A stretch of DNA of 30,000 bases from Caldifarciminota bacterium UBA5631 (GTDB lineage: Bacteria > Hydrothermota > Hydrothermia > UBA1063), in contig DIJZ01000003.1 in the NCBI GenBank assembly GCA_002421425.1, forward strand, positions 1-30,000, read 5' to 3'. The stretch's first letter is position 1; every line of letters begins with the position of its first letter. Below are positions 1-7,407 of the stretch, one piece after another. The notes under the pieces were generated by a model. That model was given only the letters and a program-made list of their open reading frames with translations, had not been told where the DNA came from and ran no database searches. Position numbers and translations under genes: made by a program.

Positions 1-2360
1 GTGTAGTTGAAATTGGATGTCCAGGTGCTCTCACTGGAAACTATAGTTATAGAAAATGGTATCACTTCCTGATCAAAGGTCGAATCACTCACAAGGAATT
101 CAAACCAGTCAGTTCCATAGGTAGAATCACCACCAGCAATGTTTCCGTAAGAAGCCAAACTATCAGTAATTGTTATATGTGAGTTTGCCGTAGAGAGTGT
201 CGCCTGAACGTTTGTTGCCTCGGTGTCTCCAAAGTTCTTCAACATAACATAAAGTTTCAGGTTTTCCCCAGGGTTAATCCTACCATTGGCATTCCCGGCA
301 ATTTCCTCAACGTTAGACCTTAAATACCATACGTAAGCACCTCCGGAAGCAACGATAATGCTGCCCATATGAGGAAGTCTGTTCTTTGATCTTACAACAA
401 CTGCAACAGAATCTCCAGGGACTAACATCGTATTTATGGGAACCGACGCATGACCGCTGGCATCAGCTATCGCCCTGCCCACAAAACTACCACCTTTTGA
501 AAGTGACACAACTCCAGCAGGAGCATCGGTATCCACTTCAAAATTGGGAGCTCCCACTTGTATCACTGAAGGGTACGTCGCATTGATTGCAGTTGGGTTA
601 TCTGTCCAGGCCTGAAGGGTTGGATCACCAAAAATCCAGAGTTCGTAAATGCACCATCTGTATACCCCGTTTGAGCCTTCAGCTACTGCTGTAGGTACCC
701 ACGCTGCAATGGAAAGGGCATGTGCTTCACCAATCGTCCATACGTTGTTTCTAAAAATGTGGTAGTAGAAAGTTGAATCAATACGTTCACTGGGGCCAAG
801 TTGCGGTGGATAGCCCCATCCATAGCGGGTATTCATAATTGTGGCAACAGCCCCACCATTACGGTGGTTTACAAGGGATTCAGCAAAGCAATCTCCACCT
901 GACACTTCGTCAATGGCACCAGTAAAGCAACAGATGGCGTTATGAATTCCCAGTTTGTACCCATTAGTCATACTATTAAAGTTACTCACCGTTACAAAAC
1001 TTGCGCTGGTCTCACTTCCATGGCTAGCATAATGAGCAAAACCCACTCCACTGTTAACAGCATTTATGAAGTTTGTAGTGTTAAGGTTCCCTTGTGACTG
1101 GTACAATTTAATATCATTCCAGGGAGGCGTTGGTGTCAAGTTTGCAATCCTGTTATTTACAGAATCACCATAGTAGGGGAACTGACTCCACAGAAGCTGC
1201 GCAGGCAGAACAATATTTGTAAGGTATCCCGAAGGTGGGGTCGATTCGTACACTATCACCTTGTTTATTAAATTATTTATCTGATCAACAGTCCGTACAG
1301 GAAACCTTCCCACAAAAACGTCAGGATACATATCTACGTTATCCGTTAGTTCGCCCCATATATTATCGTTGTCAGCATTCCAGGTACCGTTCAAATCAGA
1401 ATAGTACAGATCGCAGGGTATTGTGTCCTCATCTACATATCCTCCAGCATAAGATCTGTAGTAGAATACATCCCTCCTTGGCACTATGGCTTGATTGTTT
1501 TCATGGTCTGCCTGGCCTCCCAAAAGCACGTAAATCAACCCCTTGTTCTGATAGTAATTTATGATGAAGTTCCTTATTTTCTCGGGATTATCTCTCCCCG
1601 TGTAGTTCGCATAAATATAATCCAGCGTTACCACCTGGGTTCGGATCCCCCTCTTCTCCTTCCATTTCTTTAAACTATCAAAATATGGGGCAAAGGTACT
1701 GGAAGTGATTATAGCAAGTTCAACAGTATCGGCGTCCTTCATCTCCTTCAATCTCGGGGCAAATATATCGACATCCTGTGGATTTCTGACTATCTGCTTC
1801 ACGAGCCTTCCAAAGGACTCAATCTGCTTACTGGTAAGTTCGCTTGGCTGGTTTTCAATATACGAAACTCGATATTCTATTTCCGTTATAAACTCAACAA
1901 GCCCTTCCCTGGGTTTATAGATTACCGGATTGAGGATTAACCCTGCAATGGAAAAGCCGCCCATACTTCCGGTCTTCGAAATCTCAATAAACTCAGAGGG
2001 ATACTTTTCCAGATCATAAAATTTAGGGTCCATAGGGGTAAACTCGGCCTTCTGACTTAGGGATAACGGTACAGGTTTCTGCTGCGGAAATAAGGGGTAT
2101 TTTACGGGAATTTTGCTTGTTCTAACTCGCAATATCTCCACATTCTCAGCCACTGCACCAGATGGAAGAACCACCTGAAGCGAAATCCTTGGTACCATAG
2201 GAGCACCCCACGGTCCGAAAGAAGCGGCTCCAGGGTAATCTATCAGCGTATATCCTTGAACTTCCTGAATCTGCAGTAACTGAGGATCCAGTGTTACCCT
2301 ATCAGTTATCGTTCCAGCAAAAAGAATCACTGGAACAAGTATCAAAAAAATCTTACGCAT
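1..2360 (-). CDS. Gingipain-type C25 cysteine peptidase, C-terminus cut by window edge
   Basis: This is a secreted caspase-fold endopeptidase of family C25; 786 residues are visible and the reading frame is still open at base 1. A signal peptide (MRKIFLILVPVILFAG) is followed by a propeptide-like region to about residue 200 and the peptidase domain at about 210-560. The catalytic His is in ASHGSETS (H447; compare GHGSETAW of RgpB). The nucleophile is in AICCFTGAID followed by DCFAESL (C478, aligned with CVNGDF...CFAEAL of RgpB), with an adjacent C477. After the domain come Ig-like/beta-sandwich repeats containing GNANGRINPGENLKLYVMLKNFGDTEA, typical of FCB surface proteins. The ATG has a strong GGAGGTG ribosome site 5 nt upstream. 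Gingipains are exported by type IX secretion, but the C-terminal sorting domain that would show this lies outside the window. Family call is firm; substrate unknown. Confidence 0.93.
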   Translation of the reverse strand, partial: MRKIFLILVPVILFAGTITDRVTLDPQLLQIQEVQGYTLIDYPGAASFGPWGAPMVPRISLQVVLPSGAVAENVEILRVRTSKIPVKYPLFPQQKPVPLSLSQKAEFTPMDPKFYDLEKYPSEFIEISKTGSMGGFSIAGLILNPVIYKPREGLVEFITEIEYRVSYIENQPSELTSKQIESFGRLVKQIVRNPQDVDIFAPRLKEMKDADTVELAIITSSTFAPYFDSLKKWKEKRGIRTQVVTLDYIYANYTGRDNPEKIRNFIINYYQNKGLIYVLLGGQADHENNQAIVPRRDVFYYRSYAGGYVDEDTIPCDLYYSDLNGTWNADNDNIWGELTDNVDMYPDVFVGRFPVRTVDQINNLINKVIVYESTPPSGYLTNIVLPAQLLWSQFPYYGDSVNNRIANLTPTPPWNDIKLYQSQGNLNTTNFINAVNSGVGFAHYASHGSETSASFVTVSNFNSMTNGYKLGIHNAICCFTGAIDEVSGGDCFAESLVNHRNGGAVATIMNTRYGWGYPPQLGPSERIDSTFYYHIFRNNVWTIGEAHALSIAAWVPTAVAEGSNGVYRWCIYELWIFGDPTLQAWTDNPTAINATYPSVIQVGAPNFEVDTDAPAGVVSLSKGGSFVGRAIADASGHASVPINTMLVPGDSVAVVVRSKNRLPHMGSIIVASGGAYVWYLRSNVEEIAGNANGRINPGENLKLYVMLKNFGDTEATNVQATLSTANSHITITDSLASYGNIAGGDSTYGTDWFEFLVSDSTFDQEVIPFSITIVSSESTWTSNFNY

Positions 2361-2363
2361 TTA

Positions 2364-2409
2364 CACCTCCATTAAAGAAATTGTAATACAAAACACTAGA
2401 ATATTGCAA
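2364..2409 (-). promoter_or_regulatory. Putative promoter and strong RBS of the C25 peptidase gene
   Basis: On the minus strand, TTGCAA (2409-2404), an 18-bp spacer and TACAAT (2385-2380) lie before GGAGGTG (2370-2364) and the ATG at 2360. The predicted leader is about 13 nt and carries a Shine-Dalgarno site, unlike the leaderless starts elsewhere in the window. Inferred by pattern only. Confidence 0.5.
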
Positions 2410-2440
2410 TGAACTACTTCTTCGCCTTAAATAAATGTAT

Positions 2441-2653
2441 TCATGGCCTCAAAAGAAGGCCAATAGGCAAAACTATAATGAATCCAACTACGAACAATAT
2501 AACTGACACCGTTATATCTCCAAGAGCCATTAGAATAAGAGAAACCAGCCCAACGCCTATTCCAGAAAAAATCAAGATCCAGTTTTTCTTTGAATATTTG
2601 AACTCAACCTTCTGCACCTGTGGTGCTTTCTTAATTTTCTTCTTCTCCTCCAT
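2441..2653 (-). CDS. Small two-helix membrane protein, DUF3098-like
   Basis: A 70-residue protein with a Lys/Glu-rich cytoplasmic start (MEEKKKIKKAPQ) and two hydrophobic helices at about 25-43 and 48-68, separated by ALGDIT. The pattern KKNWILIFSGIGVGLVSLILMALGD resembles DUF3098, a small membrane family seen mainly in Bacteroidetes; that match is from memory and only moderate. I chose the ATG at 2653 rather than an in-frame ATG at 2695, because GGAGGG sits 5-6 nt before it and the longer form would read much further into the neighbouring gene. It overlaps the end of the upstream binding-protein-like gene by 23 nt, so translation is probably coupled. Function unknown. Confidence 0.75.
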   Translation of the reverse strand: MEEKKKIKKAPQVQKVEFKYSKKNWILIFSGIGVGLVSLILMALGDITVSVILFVVGFIIVLPIGLLLRP

Positions 2654-4022
2654 ATTTTTCCCTCCGTATCTCAATGTTTCCTCCAGCAATTTCATACATT
2701 CTAAATCCGCTGGAAAACTCCATCACAATGCCAGCAGACCCCACATAACTTCCTAAAGATCTCAGGTTAAGGAGAACCCCTGCAATAGAATTATCCTTAG
2801 CCTTCGATAAGAGTTGACCAAAATTGTATCCCAAAAGGCCTGCATCAGATGGATGGTAGTTATATTTTGCGAAAAATTCCCTCTCAAATCTGTCCAGTTC
2901 CTCGGAGGCTCTTATTATGAAATCTTCACTAATCGGAACCGAAGCCACATTAAGGTTTATCATATACCTTGGAATTTGGAACAACCTTAACAACCAACCC
3001 GAAGAACCTGCTATGATCTTCTGGGAAAATCGGGTTTTGAAGGCAGAATAGATAAAGTAGGAATTGGAATTTAGTCCCGATACTATGGCAAGATCAACCT
3101 TCTCAGAATCAATTTCCGCCGCAACGGAGTCAAATTCAAGGGGATTAGCCAAAATAATGTCATACTTCAAAAACCTCCCCCTTCTGGCCAGGGCTTCTCT
3201 CACATACTGTGCGTAGAGGTTATCAATCCAGCTGGTATCCCTTAGTAAAGCGATTTGAGTTATCTGCATTGAGTCAAGAATGTAATCTACGAGAAACTCT
3301 GTCTCAGACCGTAGCGTTTTGTAAGGAGAGAAAAAGAATTGAATGTCCACGGGGATATACTCTGAAACTGGAGAAAACCAGAATACAGGCCTCCGATAAA
3401 TTCCTTCGATGTATTTCGCCGTCCTGCTTTTTAGAGGCCCTACAATAAGGGTATTTAATGAGACTGAAGACATCTCGGAAATCTTCTCTTCGTCAATAGT
3501 TTTAAACTTCCCTTCATAGGACATTGTAAACCCATTTAAGAACTCCTCACCTACTTCCACAAAATCTCCTGAAAGTGGAAGAATTAAAGCCACTTCCACC
3601 GGGCTGAAAAGTCCATAAAGCAAAGAGTCTGTGATGATTCCTTCTGGCAGATCCAGGATTGATGCAATTCTATGTATTGCATCTTCTGCTCTATGGTGAA
3701 CCCTGAAAGATACGTAGAAAGCGTCGGCGGAAGCCTTTGCATACCCTGCTGACCAGAGTAGCTCGCCAAGTCTAAAGCTCAAGCCTTCAAGGGTCAGAAG
3801 GTCTTCCCTTTCCGCCGGTAGAAGTTTGAAATACCTCCAGGAACTGTCAGCATTTCCGAGATTTAAATAAGCCAGCGATGTAAGGGCTATGTATTTGGGA
3901 TCTCTTGAATACTTCGAATCCGAGTAAAATAGATTCAAATACTCATAATATTTGCCTTCGCGATATAACTTGGCCGGGTCCACCGTCTTCTGAAATAGTA
4001 ACAGCAATATAAGCAACTTCAT
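2631..4022 (-). CDS. Periplasmic binding protein-like (type I fold) protein with helical N-terminal region
   Basis: 463 residues. A short hydrophobic leader (MKLLILLLLFQ) predicts export. Residues about 15-125 are helical and TPR-like (EGKYYEYLNLFYSD, LTSLAYLNLGNADSSWRYF, RLGELLWSAGYAKASADAFY). Residues about 140-440 resemble a type I periplasmic-binding/LivJ-LpoA fold: VALILPLSGDFVEVGEEFLNGF is the typical first strand-helix, then TLIVGPLKS, QITQIALLRDTSWIDN and DLAIVSGLN. Helical repeats followed by this fold also occur in LpoA/YraM envelope lipoproteins that activate penicillin-binding proteins; whether this one does so is not shown. No lipobox cysteine is present. Its ATG shares one base with the TAA of the upstream gamma-CA gene (TAATG), so the two are co-transcribed. 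Confidence 0.8.
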   Translation of the reverse strand: MKLLILLLLFQKTVDPAKLYREGKYYEYLNLFYSDSKYSRDPKYIALTSLAYLNLGNADSSWRYFKLLPAEREDLLTLEGLSFRLGELLWSAGYAKASADAFYVSFRVHHRAEDAIHRIASILDLPEGIITDSLLYGLFSPVEVALILPLSGDFVEVGEEFLNGFTMSYEGKFKTIDEEKISEMSSVSLNTLIVGPLKSRTAKYIEGIYRRPVFWFSPVSEYIPVDIQFFFSPYKTLRSETEFLVDYILDSMQITQIALLRDTSWIDNLYAQYVREALARRGRFLKYDIILANPLEFDSVAAEIDSEKVDLAIVSGLNSNSYFIYSAFKTRFSQKIIAGSSGWLLRLFQIPRYMINLNVASVPISEDFIIRASEELDRFEREFFAKYNYHPSDAGLLGYNFGQLLSKAKDNSIAGVLLNLRSLGSYVGSAGIVMEFSSGFRMYEIAGGNIEIRREKYGGEEEN

Positions 4023-4540
4023 TACTTGCCCTCAAGATAGTTACCGGCATACTCTACGTAATTCTTCCAATTCCTTTCAATCATCTCTCTCTCTTCGAGG
4101 CTTATTTTTCGCACGATCTTTCCAGGTACCCCAAGTACGACACTCTCTGGTTCAACCTTCGTTCCAGGTGGCACGAGCGCCCCCGCACCGATTATGCAGT
4201 ATTCACCAATCTCCGATCCATCCAGCACAACGGCTCCGATGCCAACAATTACGTGGGAGCAGATCTTTGATCCATGAATGGAGGCGTTGTGACCTACGGA
4301 AACATAATCTCCAATCTCTACGTTGTATTTACCTCTTGTGCCATGTACAACCACATTATCCTGAAGGTTGGTGTATTTTCCGATTACAATCGGTTCTACG
4401 TCGCCCCTGATGACGGTATTAAACCATATTGATGATAAGTCCCCAATGGTTACATCTCCTACAACGACTGCAGTGCTAGCGATAAATACCTTCGTACCAA
4501 CTCTCGGTTTAACTCCAAGGTATGGAATCAACAGTCCCAT
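4022..4540 (-). CDS. Gamma-carbonic anhydrase family hexapeptide-repeat protein (YrdA/PaaY type)
   Basis: 172 residues forming a left-handed beta-helix of hexapeptide repeats (VVVGDVTIGDLSSIWFNTV, IVIGKYTNLQDNVVV, VIVGIGAVVLDGSEIGEY). The three metal-binding histidines of gamma-CAs are visible at H66 (VVVHGTRG), H84 and H89 (SVGHNASIHG), as are R45 and D47 (IRGD). The family hydrates CO2 reversibly or acts on CoA thioesters; without the acidic loop of archaeal Cam it belongs to the short YrdA/PaaY branch, where activity varies. First gene of a minus-strand operon. Its ATG lies 6 nt after a good -10 box, so the mRNA is predicted to be leaderless; no ribosome site precedes it (GGGATG only). Confidence 0.92.
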   Translation of the reverse strand: MGLLIPYLGVKPRVGTKVFIASTAVVVGDVTIGDLSSIWFNTVIRGDVEPIVIGKYTNLQDNVVVHGTRGKYNVEIGDYVSVGHNASIHGSKICSHVIVGIGAVVLDGSEIGEYCIIGAGALVPPGTKVEPESVVLGVPGKIVRKISLEEREMIERNWKNYVEYAGNYLEGK

Positions 4541-4575
4541 GGGATGATTTTAAACTCTTTCCTTTGTAAGTTCAA
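4541..4575 (-). promoter_or_regulatory. Putative leaderless promoter of the gamma-carbonic anhydrase operon
   Basis: On the minus strand TTGAAC (4575-4570), a 17-bp spacer, TAAAAT (4552-4547), then exactly 6 nt (4546-4541) to the ATG at 4540. Initiation 7 nt below the -10 box would put the transcript start on the start codon. Pattern inference, strengthened by the same geometry at other genes here. Confidence 0.6.
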
Positions 4576-4598
4576 TGTACACATGTTAAATTTATCAC
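4564..4598 (+). promoter_or_regulatory. Putative leaderless promoter of the sirtuin-rmlB operon
   Basis: TTGTAA (4564-4569), a 17-bp spacer, TAAATT (4587-4592), then 6 nt (4593-4598) to the GTG at 4599. Both hexamers match consensus at 4 of 6 positions, so it is weaker than its divergent partner, but the geometry is identical and it supports the GTG start. The two -35 hexamers lie side by side (4564-4569 and 4570-4575). Confidence 0.45.
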
Positions 4599-5336
4599 GT
4601 GAGAAATTTAGATTATGTTGCAAATTTAATCAAAGCCAGAGACAGGATTTTCTTTCTAACCGGCGCGGGAATAAGCACTGAGAGCGGAATCCCAGATTTT
4701 CGCGGGCCAGAAGGCCTCTACTCAAAGTACCCGCCCTATATGTTTGAAATAGAATTCTTGAAACGAGAACCGGTGAGATTTTACAAAATCTTCTTAGAGC
4801 TTCTGAACATTATAAGTGCTGCGAAACCGAACGATGGACATAAGCTCATCGCAAAACTCGAATCCCTCGGAAAAGTACAGCTTGTAGCAACTCAGAATAT
4901 TGATGGACTCCACCAAAAGGCAGGTTCCGAGAAGGTCAGCGAGCTTCATGGAAATGCTATGAAGTTTTACTGTGAAAAATGCTCGAAGAACTATTTTCTC
5001 CCATCAGTACTCGAGATGGTAGCAGCGTCTGAAGTCCCGCATTGCAATTGTGGAGGTCTGATACGTCCCGACGTTGTCTTCTTCGGTGAACCTCTTAAAG
5101 AGGAAGTCCTTCGCTTGAGCTTCAAGGAAGCTGAAGAGTCAGACCTTTTCATTGTTTGCGGCTCGAGCCTTGTTGTATACCCAGCTGCAGCTTTGCCGCT
5201 CGTCGCTCTGGAGGAAAGAATTCCTCTCGTAATTATCAATAAGGGAGAAACCCAGTATGATAAATATTGTAGCATCAAGATAGAAGAACCTATTGGAGCC
5301 TTTTTCCTTGAATTGACGCAGTCTCTGGGATTATAA
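4599..5336 (+). CDS. cobB: NAD-dependent protein deacylase, sirtuin family
   Basis: 245 residues, normal for a bacterial sirtuin. It removes acyl groups from protein lysines, consuming NAD and giving nicotinamide and O-acyl-ADP-ribose. Visible motifs: GAGISTESGIPDFRG (21-36, NAD site), TQNIDGLHQKAG (98-109), the catalytic His in LHGN (H117), a zinc module C125/C128 with C149/C151, RPDVVFFGE (156-164) and CGSSLVVYPAA (187-197). The start is GTG; there is no ribosome site, and the nearest upstream ATGs are out of frame or stop at once. The GTG falls 6 nt after a -10-like box, fitting leaderless initiation. Only 7 nt separate its stop from rmlB. The usual Ala/Tyr/Arg determinants for succinyl preference were not resolved, so acyl specificity is open. 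Confidence 0.95.
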   Translation: MRNLDYVANLIKARDRIFFLTGAGISTESGIPDFRGPEGLYSKYPPYMFEIEFLKREPVRFYKIFLELLNIISAAKPNDGHKLIAKLESLGKVQLVATQNIDGLHQKAGSEKVSELHGNAMKFYCEKCSKNYFLPSVLEMVAASEVPHCNCGGLIRPDVVFFGEPLKEEVLRLSFKEAEESDLFIVCGSSLVVYPAAALPLVALEERIPLVIINKGETQYDKYCSIKIEEPIGAFFLELTQSLGL

Positions 5337-5343
5337 TTCCTTT

Positions 5344-6375
5344 ATGGCTGAAACTGTTCTTGTTACAGGCGGTGCGGGATTCATAGGAAGTGAATTTGTT
5401 AGACAGGCAGTAATCCTGGGGCTGAGAGTCGTAGTTATAGACAAACTATCTTATGCAGGGGATCTGGAGCGGCTTGCATCTATCAAGGGTAAATTCACCT
5501 TTTACAACGCAGACACTACGGACTTCCAGCGAATTCGGGCGATTTTCCAGGAGGTAAAACCAGATATCGTTGTTCACTTTGCAGCAGAGAGCCATGTAGA
5601 TCGGAGCATTCTGGAACCATTTGCCTTTATTGATAGTAACGTGAAAGGAACGCTTAATCTTCTCGAGGCATCAAAGGAAACAAACTTAAAGGTTTTCGTA
5701 AACGTCTCCACTGATGAAGTATATGGAGAGTTGGGATCGGAAGGATACTTCAATGAAAATAGCGCTATGATGCCTAATTCACCATACTCTGTGAGCAAAG
5801 CCGCCCAGGATATGCTCGGTAGATCATACTACAGGACCTATGGCCTCCCGGTTATAACAGTAAGACCGTGTAACAATTACGGTCCCTGGCAGTATCCAGA
5901 AAAATTAATTCCAGTTGTAATTTATAAAGCGATTTCAGGTGACGCGATTCCTGTCTATGGGAAGGGGGATAATGTCCGTGAGTGGCTTTATGTGTCTGAT
6001 TGTGTAGAAGGTATTCTAAAGGTTGTAGAGAAAGGTAAGCCTGGGGAAATTTACAATATCGGAAGTGGTGAGGAAAGGAAGAACATAGACGTTGTGAGCG
6101 AAATTTGCCGGATTCTGGATAGACTGCTTCCGGGGAAAAAACCTTATGAGTCTTTGGTAACCTTCGTGAAAGATCGCCCTGGCCATGACTTTCGATACGG
6201 TCTGGACTCCTCAAAAATTGAGCGGGAGCTCGGCTTCAAGGCCAAAACACCCTTTGAAGAGGGAGTTTTTAGAACGGTGAAATGGTATCTTGATAATAGA
6301 GCCTGGCTGGAGAACAAGGTTCAGTTTTTAAGGGATTTCTGGGCGAGAAATTACAAACCTTCTGAGAATAAATAG
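5344..6375 (+). CDS. rmlB: dTDP-glucose 4,6-dehydratase
   Basis: 343 residues, an extended short-chain dehydrogenase that converts dTDP-glucose to dTDP-4-keto-6-deoxyglucose with bound NAD. The Rossmann motif is TGGAGFIG (8-15). The catalytic set is T123-D124-E125 in STDEVYG, Y148 and K152 in YSVSK. Substrate-site motifs AAESHVDRS (80-88) and RPCNNYGPWQYPEKLIP (174-190) are typical RmlB/RfbB. It sits 7 nt after the sirtuin stop. Its partner rmlA is about 9 kb away in another operon, and rmlC and rmlD are not in the window, so the end sugar need not be rhamnose; the DegT aminotransferase suggests an amino sugar. The stop codon is inside an inverted repeat shared with the convergent ferredoxin gene. 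Confidence 0.95.
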   Translation: MAETVLVTGGAGFIGSEFVRQAVILGLRVVVIDKLSYAGDLERLASIKGKFTFYNADTTDFQRIRAIFQEVKPDIVVHFAAESHVDRSILEPFAFIDSNVKGTLNLLEASKETNLKVFVNVSTDEVYGELGSEGYFNENSAMMPNSPYSVSKAAQDMLGRSYYRTYGLPVITVRPCNNYGPWQYPEKLIPVVIYKAISGDAIPVYGKGDNVREWLYVSDCVEGILKVVEKGKPGEIYNIGSGEERKNIDVVSEICRILDRLLPGKKPYESLVTFVKDRPGHDFRYGLDSSKIERELGFKAKTPFEEGVFRTVKWYLDNRAWLENKVQFLRDFWARNYKPSENK

Positions 6376-6388
6376 CTCTTGGCTATTT
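6370..6388. terminator. Short perfect hairpin between two convergent genes, containing both stop codons
   Basis: AAATAGC (6370-6376), loop TCTTG, GCTATTT (6382-6388). The rmlB stop (6373-6375) and the stop of the opposing 4Fe-4S gene (6383-6385) each lie in one arm. The stem is A/T rich with two G-C pairs, so it would be a weak terminator; a role as a bidirectional terminator is inferred from position. Confidence 0.4.
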
Positions 6389-7279
6389 TACGGAACACTT
6401 TTCCACTTTCGTCTTTGAACTATAAACTGTACCATGTATCAAGGCCCTTCCCATAATTTCCACATCAATTACTCCTGTAGGACAGGCATAAACGCATCTC
6501 AGGCATCGAATGCAATCATAATGATTTGGATCTTCATATATCTTAATATCCATTGGGCACACTTCCTGGCAAAGATTGCACTTTGTGCAGCCACTTCCAT
6601 CAACTTTCATCCTGATTGCACTTACCCTGTTAAACAGACCCCAGAGGGCACCCAGAGGACACATAAACCTGCAGAATGGCCTGCGTATAATTAAGAATAG
6701 GATTAGGAAAATACCAGCGATGGCAATCTTGATAAAAAATTTGTACGAAATTAGTTTCGAAAGGTCGCTCCACAACGGAGATAACACAATGGGAATGGTT
6801 CCTTCTATTGTACCGGCAGGACAGACCTTACAGAACCATGGTTCTAAGGTTAGATAAGCAATGGGAATCATTGCGACCAGGATAATATACTTTAGAATAC
6901 CCCAGTTCTTTTGTATTTTCAATCGAAATCTTGTTATGCTTTTAAAGAACTCCTGAAATAAACCAAAAGGACACAACCAACCGCAAAACGCACGTCCAAG
7001 GAGGGCGCCCACCGCCCCAATGAATCCAAGAACGTAAAGCGGGAACTGTCTTATAACTATAAAATGCTGTAGAGACCCAATGGGGCAGGAAGTCCGTGCA
7101 AAAGGGCAAGCGTAGCAATTAAGGCCGGGGGCGCACAATCCTTTGTTTGGCCCTTGATAGATACTGAAGTTTTTGAAATCGGGTATATAGCTATTAATCC
7201 CAATGGTTGAAAGTACCTGAAACCCTCTCCTGAATATGCTAACTTTTTTTATTCTGCTACCTATTCGATTCCAATGCAT
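6383..7279 (-). CDS. NapH/CcoG-like membrane 4Fe-4S protein
   Basis: 298 residues. Membrane segments at about 78-98, 129-145 and 180-200 alternate with cysteine motifs: NCYACPFARTSCPIG (54-68), CGWLCPFG (99-106), CKVCPAG (150-156), CRFMCPLG (203-210), then a classic double [4Fe-4S] ferredoxin domain at the C-terminus (C231/234/237/241 and C256/259/262/266). This is the layout of quinol-oxidising or electron-relay proteins such as NapH and of many uncharacterised anaerobe proteins; it should pass electrons between a membrane donor and a periplasmic or cytoplasmic partner. Its ATG (7279) lies 19 nt inside the preceding CXXC mini-protein gene, so the two are tightly coupled and probably work together. 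Specific partner unknown. Last gene of the minus-strand run. Confidence 0.88.
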   Translation of the reverse strand: MHWNRIGSRIKKVSIFRRGFQVLSTIGINSYIPDFKNFSIYQGPNKGLCAPGLNCYACPFARTSCPIGSLQHFIVIRQFPLYVLGFIGAVGALLGRAFCGWLCPFGLFQEFFKSITRFRLKIQKNWGILKYIILVAMIPIAYLTLEPWFCKVCPAGTIEGTIPIVLSPLWSDLSKLISYKFFIKIAIAGIFLILFLIIRRPFCRFMCPLGALWGLFNRVSAIRMKVDGSGCTKCNLCQEVCPMDIKIYEDPNHYDCIRCLRCVYACPTGVIDVEIMGRALIHGTVYSSKTKVEKCSVK

Positions 7280-7407
7280 GACAGGCAGAGAATATTTCCG
7301 TTGAATTCTACTTCTCTGTGGTCTTCTTTAACTACGCCCCAGATGAGCATTAAAACCATCAAAAGAAAAACGAGAACAGGGATGAAAACCTTGTTGAAGC
7401 TTTTCAT
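7261..7407 (-). CDS. 48-residue membrane-anchored CXXC mini-protein, CD1871A-like
   Basis: A short gene found by reading the gap between its neighbours. It has one N-terminal membrane helix (VFIPVLVFLLMVLMLIWGVV, 7-26), a polar stretch KEDHREVEFNG, and a C-terminal redox-type motif C41-L-S-C44 within NILCLSCIGIE. The ending closely resembles the NICLECIGIG end I recall for the CD1871A family of CXXC mini-proteins, which are often encoded beside 4Fe-4S proteins, exactly as here. The ATG overlaps the TGA of the upstream transglutaminase-like gene (ATGA), and the 3' end overlaps the NapH-like gene by 19 nt. The helix orientation suggests the CXXC lies outside the cytoplasm. No ribosome site beyond GAGGAGCAGAG, whose GAGGAG is 8 nt upstream. 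Function unknown; a thiol or metal relay is a guess. Confidence 0.8.
   Translation of the reverse strand: MKSFNKVFIPVLVFLLMVLMLIWGVVKEDHREVEFNGNILCLSCIGIE

Noticed and set aside
1235..1920. Plus-strand open frames within the C25 peptidase gene
   Set aside because: They are antisense to a continuous peptidase frame with clear motifs and show no family features or ribosome sites.
4591..4606. CACGTG between gamma-CA and sirtuin as a third parS site
   Set aside because: Only about 12 of 16 positions match the parS consensus and the arms are not palindromic beyond the core; it also overlaps a start codon.
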